A stretch of DNA of 64,000 nt from Candidatus Obscuribacter sp. (GCA_016718315.1 JADKDV010000013.1:34456-98455), one strand, 5' to 3'. Shown: positions 35,147-44,467, counted from the first letter of the stretch. Made by a program: numbers and translations. Notes: generated from the letters alone by a model not told the origin.

Positions 35147-36739
35147 TCAGGCAGGTTGTGCTTGCAGTGAGTAGGCATTTTGCAAAAGCCTGGCCAGATT
35201 GTGACCATTGGCGCCGGTGACATTGCCACCAGGATAGGTACCAGCTCCACAGATGTAGAGGTTTTCAAAGGGGGTGTGATAATGAGGATAAGTAGGCAGA
35301 GTGCGGTTTTCAAAGCTAAAGTCCTGAGACATCGGCATATGCCAGCAGCTCAGACTCAAGTTATTAAAATGCGATTTGAGTTTATTGGGTGAGACTATAT
35401 ACGAGTCAATAATCAGTTCACCAAATCCAGGTGCATATTGACTGATGATATCAATGACAGTGGCGCTCAAATGAGCATCGTCAGTTTCAGTCCATTCTCT
35501 TAGTTTTTGGGCGTTGTCTTTATCCTGGAGATAGGCCGGGACAAAGTGCACATCGACAGTCAGCACTTGTTTTTTCTTGTCAGTTTCTGCCCCGTAGACA
35601 AGTTCGTCTTCAAGAGTGGGAAAGGCCATAGTCAGCATCAAGTCTTTTGGCAAAATGCCTTTTGGTACGGTGGCACTGGCTTTAATTACTTGATCTACTT
35701 TGGGTGCAATAACGAGTACACCTTTGTGATTGTGACCGATTGATTTGAGTGTGGTTAGCTCAGGCAAATCTTTGAGCAGATAGTGCAGCTTGGCTGCTGA
35801 GACTTTGGGCTGATTGGCTCTGAGATAAGCCTGGATGCCTGAGGGCACATACTCGGGCTCAATTAGTTTTAAAAATAGAGTGTGCAGATCGCTAGCGCAT
35901 ATAACGATATCAAAATCGTGCTTTTGACCGTCAATGGTCTCTATCTGTTTGACTCTCTCGCCTTCGATTATTAGTTGCTTGACTGCCTTGTCTGTGAGTA
36001 TTTTGACGCCATTATTTTTGCAAGACTGCTCGACTGCTTGAGTGACTTTGCCCATGCCGCCTTTGACCTGACCCCAGGCACCAAATATGCCAAGAGTGCT
36101 GGCTGTACCATGATGGATACAACCAAAGACCGAGCCTGGTAGGTTAGCAAAACCAGGAGTGCAAGTAGCTGCTACTGCCTTAAAGGAGTCAGCACTAAAA
36201 TACATACCGGCCAAATCCAGTAGACTGCCTTTAAATATCGTGCTAGCTATTTTATCGAGACCGGCTTCTAGCAATAGTTTTTGGTAGTCGTCGCTATTGA
36301 TTGGTTTGAGGTAGCGGGGATTTACTATCGCCGCAGCTTTTTGGATGTCGCCCCAAAACTCCAACCAGCCTTTTTTGTCTGCCTCAGTCAGCCCTTCCAC
36401 ATGCATGGCAGCAGAGCCTTCACGTGGATAAGAGACATATTCACCATCTGGCAACAGTACGATTTCGACTGGATCGGTCAAATAGGGTTGCATGCCAAGC
36501 TCAGTCAAGTTGAGTTCTTCGGCGATTTCGGGGCGCATCATGCCAAAGTAACTGGCTACTGACGATACCGATATATCAGAATTTGCAAACGGTTTTTCGT
36601 TGACACAAAGTCCGCCGGTTTGCTTGTTCTTTTCAAATACTGTCACGTCAAAGCCAGCGCGCCCCAGATATGCAGCTGCGACCAGACCGTTAATGCCGGC
36701 TCCGATAATTGCTACTTTTGTCTCGCTAACGCCTTTCAT
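35147..36739 (-). CDS. FAD-dependent oxidoreductase (phytoene-desaturase/PYROXD2-like)
   Basis: The FAD-binding Rossmann motif VAIIGAGINGLVAAAYLGRAG (residues about 9-29) is followed by FEKNKQTGG, and the C-terminal ENLYICGAGTYPGGNVTGANG is the second flavin-binding motif of phytoene-desaturase-like amine oxidases. At 530 aa it matches CrtI/PYROXD2-type enzymes that desaturate or oxidise C-C or C-N bonds. No other carotenoid genes are nearby, so oxidation of the cluster's own product is more likely than a carotenoid role. It is embedded in the operon with 12-bp and 4-bp gaps. Confidence 0.88.
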   Translation of the reverse strand: MKGVSETKVAIIGAGINGLVAAAYLGRAGFDVTVFEKNKQTGGLCVNEKPFANSDISVSSVASYFGMMRPEIAEELNLTELGMQPYLTDPVEIVLLPDGEYVSYPREGSAAMHVEGLTEADKKGWLEFWGDIQKAAAIVNPRYLKPINSDDYQKLLLEAGLDKIASTIFKGSLLDLAGMYFSADSFKAVAATCTPGFANLPGSVFGCIHHGTASTLGIFGAWGQVKGGMGKVTQAVEQSCKNNGVKILTDKAVKQLIIEGERVKQIETIDGQKHDFDIVICASDLHTLFLKLIEPEYVPSGIQAYLRANQPKVSAAKLHYLLKDLPELTTLKSIGHNHKGVLVIAPKVDQVIKASATVPKGILPKDLMLTMAFPTLEDELVYGAETDKKKQVLTVDVHFVPAYLQDKDNAQKLREWTETDDAHLSATVIDIISQYAPGFGELIIDSYIVSPNKLKSHFNNLSLSCWHMPMSQDFSFENRTLPTYPHYHTPFENLYICGAGTYPGGNVTGANGHNLARLLQNAYSLQAQPA

Positions 36740-36743
36740 CTAC

Positions 36744-38012
36744 CTACCCTGTGCAACTGGCCAGTACATCTACAAATTGATCAACATCGTCTTTATCGTT
36801 ATAGAGGTGCATGCTCACTCTGATAAAGTCATCCTGGCTTTCGGCTTGTTCACTCAAATAAGTGCAGTGATCGCCAGAGCGTACAAAGATTTTGTCTTCA
36901 TCGAGAGCAAAACTAAGGTCTGATGAGCTTAGTTGTTCAAAGCGAAATGACAATATGCCCCAGCCGTGGAAGCAGCCGCAGATGCCAATGCCAGGGGCAA
37001 ATTCAATGCCAGGTAATTCTTTTAGTCTTTGCCAGAGATAAACTGTCAGCTCGCTAATATGGCTCTCTATATTGTCGATGCCGATACTGTCGATATAGTC
37101 CGCAGCCTTAGCCAGAGATAAAATTGCCGGGATATTTTGGGTGCCACTCTCCAGCAATTCAGCCATATTATCGTGCTTTATCGTGTATTGGTCTTGACCG
37201 AGTGAGGCTTTACTCTTGCCACCAAGTTTAAAAGGTTTGATCTGTCCATTTAGTCTGGGGTTGATATAAAGCACACCAACACCGGGGGCAGCAAACATTT
37301 TGTGACCACTAAAACTAATAAAGTCGACTGGCAAAAGCTCAGCATTTACTTCGGTATGACCCACTGATTGACTGGCATCAAGGCTGATTACGACATCAGG
37401 TCCGACAATTTGTCTTATTTCAGTTACTTCCATATCCAGACCAAAGACATGGTGCACATGCGCTAGAGCAATTACTCTGGTTTTGTCAGATAGTGCTTCT
37501 TTGATGCTTTTGAGGTCGTAGTCGCCGACTTCGTGGATATCAAAATGTTTGATTACTATGGCTTTGCCCTGCTCTTTGAGCAATGCCTGGACGTTATACC
37601 ATGGCAGTACAGCTGATTTGTGGTCTTTAGGACAAAGCAAGACCTCGTCACCATCTTGGAGATTATGGAGAGCCCAGGCATAGGTCACCATATTGAGACT
37701 CTCAGTAGCACCAGAGGTAAAGACTACTTGCTCTTTATCGGCTGATATAAAGTCGGCGATTTTTTTGCGGCTGTCATTGATAGCGCTCTCCAGCTGACTA
37801 CTCCAGCTATATGAGGCACGTCCTGCATTGGCACATTGATTTTGGTAGTAGTCGCTAATTGCATCTAGTACCACCTGTGGTTTTTGGGTGGTGGCGGCAT
37901 TATCAAAATAAATCAAGTCTGGATGTTTAGCAAACAAGGGGAAGTCGGCTTTGCATGTTTTTGCATCAAAGCCAACTTCTGTTTGTTTGTTGCTATCAAT
38001 CGAGCACTGCAT
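36744..38012 (-). CDS. Cysteine desulfurase (SufS/class V aminotransferase fold)
   Basis: The protein has the features of group II desulfurases: the N-terminal IYFDNAATTQKP, the PLP lysine in FISFSGHKMFAAPGVG, and the catalytic cysteine in VRSGDHCTYL (SufS has RTGHHC). It would remove sulfur from L-cysteine to form a protein persulfide. ATG 38012 is chosen because it follows directly on the preceding stop; the frame is open to 38033. No SufB/C/D/E or IscU genes are nearby; the neighbours are a rhodanese fusion and PLP enzymes. This points to a dedicated sulfur donor for the cluster rather than general Fe-S assembly, although a cysteine lyase role is also possible. Confidence 0.88.
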   Translation of the reverse strand: MQCSIDSNKQTEVGFDAKTCKADFPLFAKHPDLIYFDNAATTQKPQVVLDAISDYYQNQCANAGRASYSWSSQLESAINDSRKKIADFISADKEQVVFTSGATESLNMVTYAWALHNLQDGDEVLLCPKDHKSAVLPWYNVQALLKEQGKAIVIKHFDIHEVGDYDLKSIKEALSDKTRVIALAHVHHVFGLDMEVTEIRQIVGPDVVISLDASQSVGHTEVNAELLPVDFISFSGHKMFAAPGVGVLYINPRLNGQIKPFKLGGKSKASLGQDQYTIKHDNMAELLESGTQNIPAILSLAKAADYIDSIGIDNIESHISELTVYLWQRLKELPGIEFAPGIGICGCFHGWGILSFRFEQLSSSDLSFALDEDKIFVRSGDHCTYLSEQAESQDDFIRVSMHLYNDKDDVDQFVDVLASCTG

Positions 38013-38013
38013 T

Positions 38014-39387
38014 CTAGCTACCTGTACCCACAAGCAATCTACGTCCGCCCGCTTGTTTGGATTTTTCGGTGGTCATGCCAGCATCTCTCCAGGCGACAAA
38101 GCCACCGGTCAAGCTATAGCAGTCCACACCGCGTGCCTTAAAAAAGGCAGCAAAGCGTTTGCTTACTTCGCCAGTGGGACAGACCAGTACAACCTTTTGA
38201 TCGTTGGCAAAAGGCACGCCCATGTCGGCGATGTCTTCGAGGTTGTCGGTAGGTATATTGATTGAGCCGGCAATCCGTGATGCCTTAAAGGCCAGTGATC
38301 CGCGCATATCTACTACTTGTAGCTCTTTGTCGCCGCCTTTGACCAGTTCTGAGAGCTGGTCTACATCTACTTCTGGGGCTTGTTCTGCGTCTTCTTTTGT
38401 GACTGCTTTGACCGAATCTTTTTTGACAGACAGACCAAAAATCTCTGGTTTGTTCTTTTGTAGATAAGACAGGTACCATTCCACTCTGTCGCAGACAATA
38501 AAGACACAGTTATGTTTGCGTGTCAAAGTAGCATCAAGTGGTTTTAGATACTTCATCGCCGCAGCTAAGCTGCCGCCGCCGGTTGGTCCAGCCAGGATGC
38601 CACATTGACGTATCAGTGTGAGCATGGCGTCGATTGATTCATCCATTGAGACTTCGACGATATCGTCATAAAAGTCTTTTCTAAAGAGACCGACTTCGTA
38701 CATCTCATCGACGTTACGTATACCTGGGAGCAAATGTCCTTTGGAGGCAATGACGCCGACATTTTTCATCTCAGGATTTTTTTCTTTGAGATAAGTACCG
38801 GAGCCCCTGGTGGAGCCAGTAGTACCAAGCCCGCCGACAAAATAGTCCACCAGACCAGCTCCAGCATCATCCAGGTCTTTTTGGATTTCGGTGCCTGTGG
38901 AGTGATAGTGAGCGTGGATGTTTTTTTCGTTGGTGTACTGCGATGTATGGAAATATTTGCCAGGATTGGCCGACATTATTTGTTCGATAAAGGTAATTGG
39001 ATCGTTTGGATCGGTTGGGTCTGGACATTCAGACAGACCTGGCAGTTCGTCTACTTCGGCTCCGACCAGTTGCAAGATTTGTTTGACTTCGCGCACTTTG
39101 ATGCGGTTGGTGACAATTTTAAAAGGCACTCCGTATACAGAGCAGACCAGTTGCATCGCTTTGGCCATATTGCCACTGCTTGACTCGATTACAGTCTTGC
39201 CTTCTTTTTTGATGTTTTCGATGTCTTCTTTCAAAACATTCCAGGCACTCTTATCTTTGACTGAGCCAAATGGATTGAGCAATTCCAGTTTGGCATAGAG
39301 ATTGATATTTTTGAGACCGTGGACTTCTTGAGGTATTTCAAAAAGTGGTGTGTGACCGATTAAATCAGTGACGTGTTTGACGAGCAT
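38014..39387 (-). CDS. Cysteine-synthase-like (SbnA-type) enzyme fused to rhodanese
   Basis: Residues 1 to about 325 form a fold-II PLP enzyme: NPFGSVKDKSAW holds the PLP lysine, ESSSGNMAKAM replaces the TSGNTG of CysK, and GGLGTTGSTRG binds the PLP phosphate. The SSSGN version is shared with SbnA, which joins O-phosphoserine to glutamate in staphyloferrin B synthesis. Residues about 350-450 are a rhodanese domain with LQVVDMRG and an active-site loop VCPTGEVSKR carrying the catalytic Cys. The fusion would couple amino-acid beta-substitution to sulfur transfer. ATG 39387 has GGAG 7 bp upstream; an earlier start at 39402 is less likely. Exact substrate is unproven. Confidence 0.85.
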   Translation of the reverse strand: MLVKHVTDLIGHTPLFEIPQEVHGLKNINLYAKLELLNPFGSVKDKSAWNVLKEDIENIKKEGKTVIESSSGNMAKAMQLVCSVYGVPFKIVTNRIKVREVKQILQLVGAEVDELPGLSECPDPTDPNDPITFIEQIMSANPGKYFHTSQYTNEKNIHAHYHSTGTEIQKDLDDAGAGLVDYFVGGLGTTGSTRGSGTYLKEKNPEMKNVGVIASKGHLLPGIRNVDEMYEVGLFRKDFYDDIVEVSMDESIDAMLTLIRQCGILAGPTGGGSLAAAMKYLKPLDATLTRKHNCVFIVCDRVEWYLSYLQKNKPEIFGLSVKKDSVKAVTKEDAEQAPEVDVDQLSELVKGGDKELQVVDMRGSLAFKASRIAGSINIPTDNLEDIADMGVPFANDQKVVLVCPTGEVSKRFAAFFKARGVDCYSLTGGFVAWRDAGMTTEKSKQAGGRRLLVGTGS

Positions 39388-39427
39388 TGTCCTTCTCCGC
39401 AAATCTAAGTGACGCTACAAAAAATTT

Positions 39428-40948
39428 TTAGGGCAAACATTCCCAATAAGGCACATATTGTTTGTCCATGACCCAGCTAAACTCTCCGTTGCGCTCCATT
39501 ACAGCGACCTTTTCGGCTACAGGTTGCATGATTGAGGTGGAGGCAGAGAAGTCCATAAAGTAACCAGCAGAATTGACGAATATCACCAGATCACCTGCTT
39601 GAGGTAGTTTATCTAGATAGGTCATATGGCGATAAACAAGGTCGCTCTCCAGGCAGAGGTTGCCGGCAAAATAGACGCCATAAGGTCCATTTTGATTTGT
39701 GTCAGCATTGTCTTGATTGTTTGAGACAATAATTGGATCGACAAAGATTTCCTGGTCCAAAAACGAAATATCTTGACGCTTCATATTGAGGCAGACTATG
39801 TGCTCACCGCGGCTGCTTTTGCGCACAGAGTTGACACGCGCCACAGTGATGCCGGTCTGGTCCACCAGCGAGCGGCCTGGCTCAATCCATAGCTCAATCA
39901 TATTGTCGCGCAGGATGCTGCCAGCAGTGACATCACCGAGATTGGGAAATCTCTGATTCATAAGCTCGGTAAGAAACTCTCCACCAGTTTGTGTATCAAA
40001 ATAGCTATAGCTATTAAAGTTGCCTTTGAGTTTGCCTTTGTCCGATGACATACCAAAGTAGTTGTTGTGCCAGGTCATTGATTGCCTTGTGCCCAACACA
40101 GTTTCTCTCAGGGCTGATGTGTATTCATTCCACTGATCTTCGCTTTCGAGATAGTTGACTTTATAACCACCACCGATATTTATCACTCTCGGTTCAAAAT
40201 CACGAGAGAGCGCTTCTTCAAAAAGCTCCATGCAGTTTTCCATGGCTACAGCTCTTTCTAGCACACTGACTGTATCCAGGTGAAAGCTAAAGCCCATAAA
40301 GTCGATGGCTTTGCGATTGGCTTCGAGGATATCAAAGGCAGTCGTAACTTCCTTTATAGGTATACCAAAGCGGCTACCTTTGTTGAGAAACTTACTGTGA
40401 TTGGCTTCAAACCCGCTCAGGCGCAAAAGAATGCGGGTGGGTTTTTTGTGCTTGATGGCAGCTCTCAGACTCAATATCGAATTGAGTTCCCAGAGACTAT
40501 CCACGGCAATTATCACTCCCTGCATAATTGCCAGACCTAAAAATTCTAGATTTTTAGGTCCGGTGGCTTCTATGCGTGATGAGTCAAACCCTGCTCCCAG
40601 TGCATGTCTTAGCTCTTGAGCGGAGCTGACATCGAGATTGGCTTCTTCTACTGCTAGCTGTCTGACCAGGCTATCTGATTGATTACACTTGTGAGCAAAA
40701 AAGACTTTGCCTATGACATTGCCATCGCTAAATGCTTTGCGAAAGTTTTGCACATTGTCATGGACAAGCTCTGGAAAAAGAATATTGAGCGGACTGCCAA
40801 GTGCTTTGACCAGTTGTTGGAGTGTGCTCTTTTGCTCGATAAAGCGGGCTATGGTGGGATGCACTTTAGGACTGAGAGGTAGCTTTTTTAACGCTACCAC
40901 AGGCTTGGCAATGTCCCTGGATTTAGCCTCTGGCTCTTGTGTGATCAT
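39428..40948 (-). CDS. Fold-III PLP decarboxylase (ornithine/diaminopimelate-type)
   Basis: This is an alanine-racemase-fold decarboxylase. The PLP lysine is in VFFAHKCNQ (about residue 87), the Gly-rich phosphate loop is NIGGGYKVNY, the conserved IEPGRSLV follows, and the active-site Cys region reads NLCLESDLVY. A C-terminal AGYFMDFSAS motif closes the active site. LysA, ODC and SbnH share this plan. Because an SbnA-like gene is next door, decarboxylation of a diaminopropionate-derived intermediate, as SbnH does, is an attractive inference. The length of 506 aa exceeds LysA by about 80 residues. Confidence 0.88.
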   Translation of the reverse strand: MITQEPEAKSRDIAKPVVALKKLPLSPKVHPTIARFIEQKSTLQQLVKALGSPLNILFPELVHDNVQNFRKAFSDGNVIGKVFFAHKCNQSDSLVRQLAVEEANLDVSSAQELRHALGAGFDSSRIEATGPKNLEFLGLAIMQGVIIAVDSLWELNSILSLRAAIKHKKPTRILLRLSGFEANHSKFLNKGSRFGIPIKEVTTAFDILEANRKAIDFMGFSFHLDTVSVLERAVAMENCMELFEEALSRDFEPRVINIGGGYKVNYLESEDQWNEYTSALRETVLGTRQSMTWHNNYFGMSSDKGKLKGNFNSYSYFDTQTGGEFLTELMNQRFPNLGDVTAGSILRDNMIELWIEPGRSLVDQTGITVARVNSVRKSSRGEHIVCLNMKRQDISFLDQEIFVDPIIVSNNQDNADTNQNGPYGVYFAGNLCLESDLVYRHMTYLDKLPQAGDLVIFVNSAGYFMDFSASTSIMQPVAEKVAVMERNGEFSWVMDKQYVPYWECLP

Positions 40949-40960
40949 TATTTTTCCTGA

Positions 40961-41932
40961 TTATTTGCTGGCAATAGCAGCAGTTGGAAGTACTTTTGGG
41001 TAGCTGAAGTCTTGATCTAGACCGCTATCGAGTTTGGTGCCAAAGTAGTCATCGAGCCAATCTCTGCAGACTTTGGTGTGAGTCATGCGCAGTCTCTCTA
41101 GATAATCAGTCCAGTTGCGTTTTTTACTCATCAAAGTATCCAAGACCTTTTCGAATACTACTTCTTGTTCTTTCATGAAGTCATCGAGAGCTTCTTTTTT
41201 GCCTTGTTCGAAGCGCTTGAGGTGGCGGCTCTGCGGTACAACACCGATGAGACGATCCTTTTGGACATGCTTGAGGATAAACAACTCGTCTTCTGGAGTA
41301 TCGACTTTGTTGGCAATTACATAGGTACGGTCAAATAAATGTGGCGCTACTGCTATGTAGTCGAGATAAACCTGGACTGATTTTTTTGTTGGTTCAACAA
41401 CAAAGACGTTCATGTCATAGGCAAATGACAGTGATGTGGCGACATTGTCTGTGCCGGCTGTGGTATCAGCCACAACAAAGTCCTCTTCGCCATCGAGCAG
41501 GTGGTGGAAGAAAGATTGTAAACCAGTCAATTTGACGTGATAGCAAGCGCCACCGACATCGCCTTCTTTATAGGTGCCTACAGTCAGGAGTGAAATATTG
41601 CCACTCTTGAGAGCGTATTTGCTAATCAGAGGATCTTTGGGTGAGACAGAAATGAATTGTGAGCGAGTGGATGGCGGAGTGGTGCCGACCATGCAGTTAT
41701 CACCCAGGTCAGTACGGCTGCCCTTAAGATAATTGATAATAGCTTCGCGCTCTTCGCCAATCTCGTATACATCACCGGCCCAGTCCGTGCGATGCAGTGC
41801 ACCCTTGAGGTGGGCATTGACGTCGGCGTCGACAGCCAGTACAAATGGTTTTTTTGCCGCTAGATAACGGACAAAGCCTGCTGACGTAGTGGTTTTACCG
41901 GCACCACCTTTACCCAGGAAAGCTACTCTCAC
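40961..41932 (-). CDS. CooC/MinD-type P-loop ATPase, copy B
   Basis: This is a clear paralogue of the ATPase encoded at 32266-33267. Both share FLGKGGAGKTTT, AVDADVNAHLK, RTDLGD, LLTVGTY, VGGxCYH, VADTTAGTDNVATSLSFAYD and a C-terminal RxWxxYLERL helix. Two co-regulated paralogues in one operon could form a heterodimer or act on different partners. The CooC-like fold suggests ATP-driven metal or redox-partner handling. Its start overlaps the upstream gene's stop by 4 bp (ATGA), so translation is coupled. Confidence 0.85.
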   Translation of the reverse strand: MRVAFLGKGGAGKTTTSAGFVRYLAAKKPFVLAVDADVNAHLKGALHRTDWAGDVYEIGEEREAIINYLKGSRTDLGDNCMVGTTPPSTRSQFISVSPKDPLISKYALKSGNISLLTVGTYKEGDVGGACYHVKLTGLQSFFHHLLDGEEDFVVADTTAGTDNVATSLSFAYDMNVFVVEPTKKSVQVYLDYIAVAPHLFDRTYVIANKVDTPEDELFILKHVQKDRLIGVVPQSRHLKRFEQGKKEALDDFMKEQEVVFEKVLDTLMSKKRNWTDYLERLRMTHTKVCRDWLDDYFGTKLDSGLDQDFSYPKVLPTAAIASK

Positions 41933-43491
41933 CTTACCTCCTTACTGCTTGCATTTGCAATTTTGTTTGTATCTTGATTTTGTCTGCGCATTCTGGCGCT
42001 GCTTGGTATGCGGCGTACTGCGCTGATATCGTTTTGACTGTCAGGACTGACACTCGATAGCACCTTAAACCATGGCAAAAGAGCAGCATCAGTAAAGTGA
42101 TAACTGGCTCTTGGTGGCAGGACTAATAACTGGTCTGATGCCATTTCTTCGTAAAGCGATGGGCAGGCTCTGACAATTTCAATGCCTTCGTCATACAGAC
42201 CTTTTACTACGGCCTGCGAGAGATATTCGCTCAATAGCACCACCGGTAGCTCCACTATATAGTCATAGTTTTTGAGCAGTGGTTTGACATAAGTCAAAAG
42301 CCTGGAGCGGTATTCTGGCGATTTGAGATGGGCCGCTAGATGGCTCAAGGCCTCATGGAGAGAGACAGGCGAGAGAGCTAGATTGCCTGGCTTAGTTTGA
42401 CAATCTCGGATGTACTGACTGACTGTAAACTGAAACTGTTTGTCATCAAGAGCCCAGGTCAAATCAGCTGTATGCTTGAGAATATTCCAGATCCAGGCAG
42501 CGGTGACGCGGTGATTGCCGTCTGCCACCAGTCCCCATTCGTTGATTACAACTGGTGCAAAACCTCGTCCAGCGAGATTGATGATTTCGTCAAAGAGACG
42601 CTCGCGCACACAAAACTCTGTGGCTTTAATGGCGCCAAGCGGCATGAGCGATACTTGCACATAGTTGTCGGCAAAAACACCAGCGGCAAAACTGTGTAAG
42701 TTGAGAGACTCAGCCTGGGACATTTGCGAGGCGATTGATTCCAGCTCAAAGATAAAGGGCAAAAGATTATTGCTAGTCAACTCTGCTTTGTGGCTCTGGT
42801 AGAGTTGAGCTACCGCTGTGAGTGCTTTGCTGTGGTAGTGCGGCTGGTCAAGCTGACTTTGGTACCAGGCTTTTTTGATTTCAGAGAGGGCGATTTCGAG
42901 ATCTTCTAGTTCGCCATAGCTATCGTAGAGCGCAAGAGATTTTGAGACGGCTAATTCTAGAGTTTTTATAGCCTGCTCTTGTAAGTTATCTTGAGCAATG
43001 TCTTTTGGGTTTTCTTGTGCTTGATACAAAAAGCTCAGTGTTGGTTTGGCGATATTACTCCAGCTCCACGCTTCATCAGACTTGATGGCCAGCGAATAGA
43101 GCGAATATTTGGCACTCGCGTCAAGCAGTCTGGCGCAAGCTTTTTTATCAAAAGAAAGCATGTAGCAAAATTGATCAAATAAGAGATTGCCTCTCATTAC
43201 TTCATGGCAGCCAGCTCCACCCTGACCCGGGATTGTCTTGCCCGGAAAATATGAAGGTAATTCGTCAGTGTTCTGATTTAGAGCTGCTTTTAGTCTTATG
43301 TTAAAAAAGACTGTGCTGGTTTCAACTTGTGCTTCGATGCTAGCCTGGCCAAAATTAAGTGGCGCACTGGTTACCACTTTGATTTGTTTTTGTTCTTGAT
43401 AGGCGCCAATGGATGGCAATGAGCAAGCCAGTCCACGTATCTTGTCGTGCACTGTAAAATCTATAAGAGTTGATTGCTTTGCTGCTTCCAT
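41929..43491 (-). CDS. ParB/Srx-fold domain protein, possibly SbnI-like
   Basis: The recognisable part is a ParB/sulfiredoxin-type domain at about residues 285-335: MPLGAIKATEFCVRERLFDE, then GRGFAPVVINEWGLVADGNHR. The DGNHR motif is the nucleotide-binding signature of this fold. SbnI, a ParB-like free-serine kinase, feeds phosphoserine to SbnA; the co-occurrence here with an SbnA-like enzyme suggests a similar function but does not prove it. The flanking helical regions (residues 1-280 and 340-520) are not recognised. It sits between the oxygenase and ATPase genes, with a 4-bp overlap downstream and a 4-bp gap upstream. Confidence 0.65.
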   Translation of the reverse strand: MEAAKQSTLIDFTVHDKIRGLACSLPSIGAYQEQKQIKVVTSAPLNFGQASIEAQVETSTVFFNIRLKAALNQNTDELPSYFPGKTIPGQGGAGCHEVMRGNLLFDQFCYMLSFDKKACARLLDASAKYSLYSLAIKSDEAWSWSNIAKPTLSFLYQAQENPKDIAQDNLQEQAIKTLELAVSKSLALYDSYGELEDLEIALSEIKKAWYQSQLDQPHYHSKALTAVAQLYQSHKAELTSNNLLPFIFELESIASQMSQAESLNLHSFAAGVFADNYVQVSLMPLGAIKATEFCVRERLFDEIINLAGRGFAPVVINEWGLVADGNHRVTAAWIWNILKHTADLTWALDDKQFQFTVSQYIRDCQTKPGNLALSPVSLHEALSHLAAHLKSPEYRSRLLTYVKPLLKNYDYIVELPVVLLSEYLSQAVVKGLYDEGIEIVRACPSLYEEMASDQLLVLPPRASYHFTDAALLPWFKVLSSVSPDSQNDISAVRRIPSSARMRRQNQDTNKIANASSKEVR

Positions 43492-43495
43492 TGAC

Positions 43496-44389
43496 TTAAA
43501 CAGCTATCGCTGTTTTCTCCTTTCTTTCAGGATAGGTCTCGACCAGACGGTCCAGCCAGGCTTGCATCTTGCTAGCATATTGAGCAGCTTTTTGTGGATA
43601 AAGGCTTGCTGCCTGGTCGTAGAGTGCGCTTAACAGGTCGTAGGTTGTTAGACCTGGCTTGTAGCTGTAGAGGTTAAAGAGACAAAAACTAGCGAGGATA
43701 ATTTCTTCTGCTTCTTTGATTTGATTCTCTTCCAGCGCACTTAGAGCTTGTTGTATCAAGTCAGCTTTGATTGACTCAGTAAAAGCTGGTTTGACAAATT
43801 GACAGTCGTTATCGAGAAACTGTCCCTTAATAAGGTCCGCCAGATAGTCATTGACATAACAATCGATCATCAGATGCAGACGCGGCTGAGAGCCAAAGTT
43901 GCAGGCACTGTGGATAGTTTGTTTGGGATTTAATTTCCAGAGATAGCCCTGCTTAAAATGTACATTGACGTCAGGACTGACAATAAAAGCTTGATCGTTT
44001 GTAATCAAAGGCAGGTGCAATCTATATCTTGGTACTTCTTCAAGATAGACAAAGTCTCTGTGCTCGTGTAAAAAGGTACCGGGATCGAGTCTTAGTAGTC
44101 TGGCACCCATTACTTCCAAATTGCCGCTGGTCAAAAATTCTTTGATGGCAGGCAGTTTGTGGAGCAGTGGAGTAATCTGCGGACTACGGCAATCACGGTA
44201 GTCAAAATTTTGTTGTTCACCGGTGTGGTTGAGTAGTGTGGCTACTTTTAGTCCAGCTGAGGCATACTCTGGATAAGGCTCTTGCCAGATTGTCTCCAGC
44301 TCTTCTTTTAGCTCCACCACTTGATTGACCATAGTGGCGTAAATAGCAGCATCTAGTTTTTTGAGTTGAGCGATATTTTCTAACATCAT
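43496..44389 (-). CDS. Aspartyl/asparaginyl beta-hydroxylase-like oxygenase
   Basis: The double-stranded beta-helix shows LDPGTFLHEHRDF (first metal-binding His and nearby acidic residue, about residues 110-122), LHLPLITNDQAF, and IHSACNFGSQPRLHLMIDCY with the distal His and the Arg that binds 2-oxoglutarate. This is the pattern of AspH-type Fe(II)/2-oxoglutarate hydroxylases. Hydroxylated Asp and His residues are common iron ligands in siderophores, so the enzyme fits a metallophore pathway, but its substrate is unknown. It is the first gene of the operon and lies closest to the candidate operators. Confidence 0.8.
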   Translation of the reverse strand: MMLENIAQLKKLDAAIYATMVNQVVELKEELETIWQEPYPEYASAGLKVATLLNHTGEQQNFDYRDCRSPQITPLLHKLPAIKEFLTSGNLEVMGARLLRLDPGTFLHEHRDFVYLEEVPRYRLHLPLITNDQAFIVSPDVNVHFKQGYLWKLNPKQTIHSACNFGSQPRLHLMIDCYVNDYLADLIKGQFLDNDCQFVKPAFTESIKADLIQQALSALEENQIKEAEEIILASFCLFNLYSYKPGLTTYDLLSALYDQAASLYPQKAAQYASKMQAWLDRLVETYPERKEKTAIAV

Positions 44390-44451
44390 TTGGCTCTTAT
44401 ATATGGATTGGTCAGGGGTTATGATATCTGAAAATGGTTTCCAGATTTTTA

Positions 44452-44467
44452 TTATGAGAACTCATAA
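44452..44467. promoter_or_regulatory. Candidate operator, 7-2-7 dyad
   Basis: TTATGAG-AA-CTCATAA is a perfect inverted repeat 63 bp upstream of the operon's first ATG. Spacing and A/T-rich arms resemble Fur-family sites, which are usually 7-1-7. The half-site TTATGAG is similar to TTATTGAG of the second dyad. Confidence 0.5.

Noticed and set aside
35147..36739. Carotenoid biosynthesis gene (crtI)
   Set aside because: The FAD motifs fit the wider phytoene-desaturase-like clan, but no other carotenoid gene is nearby and the context is a different pathway.
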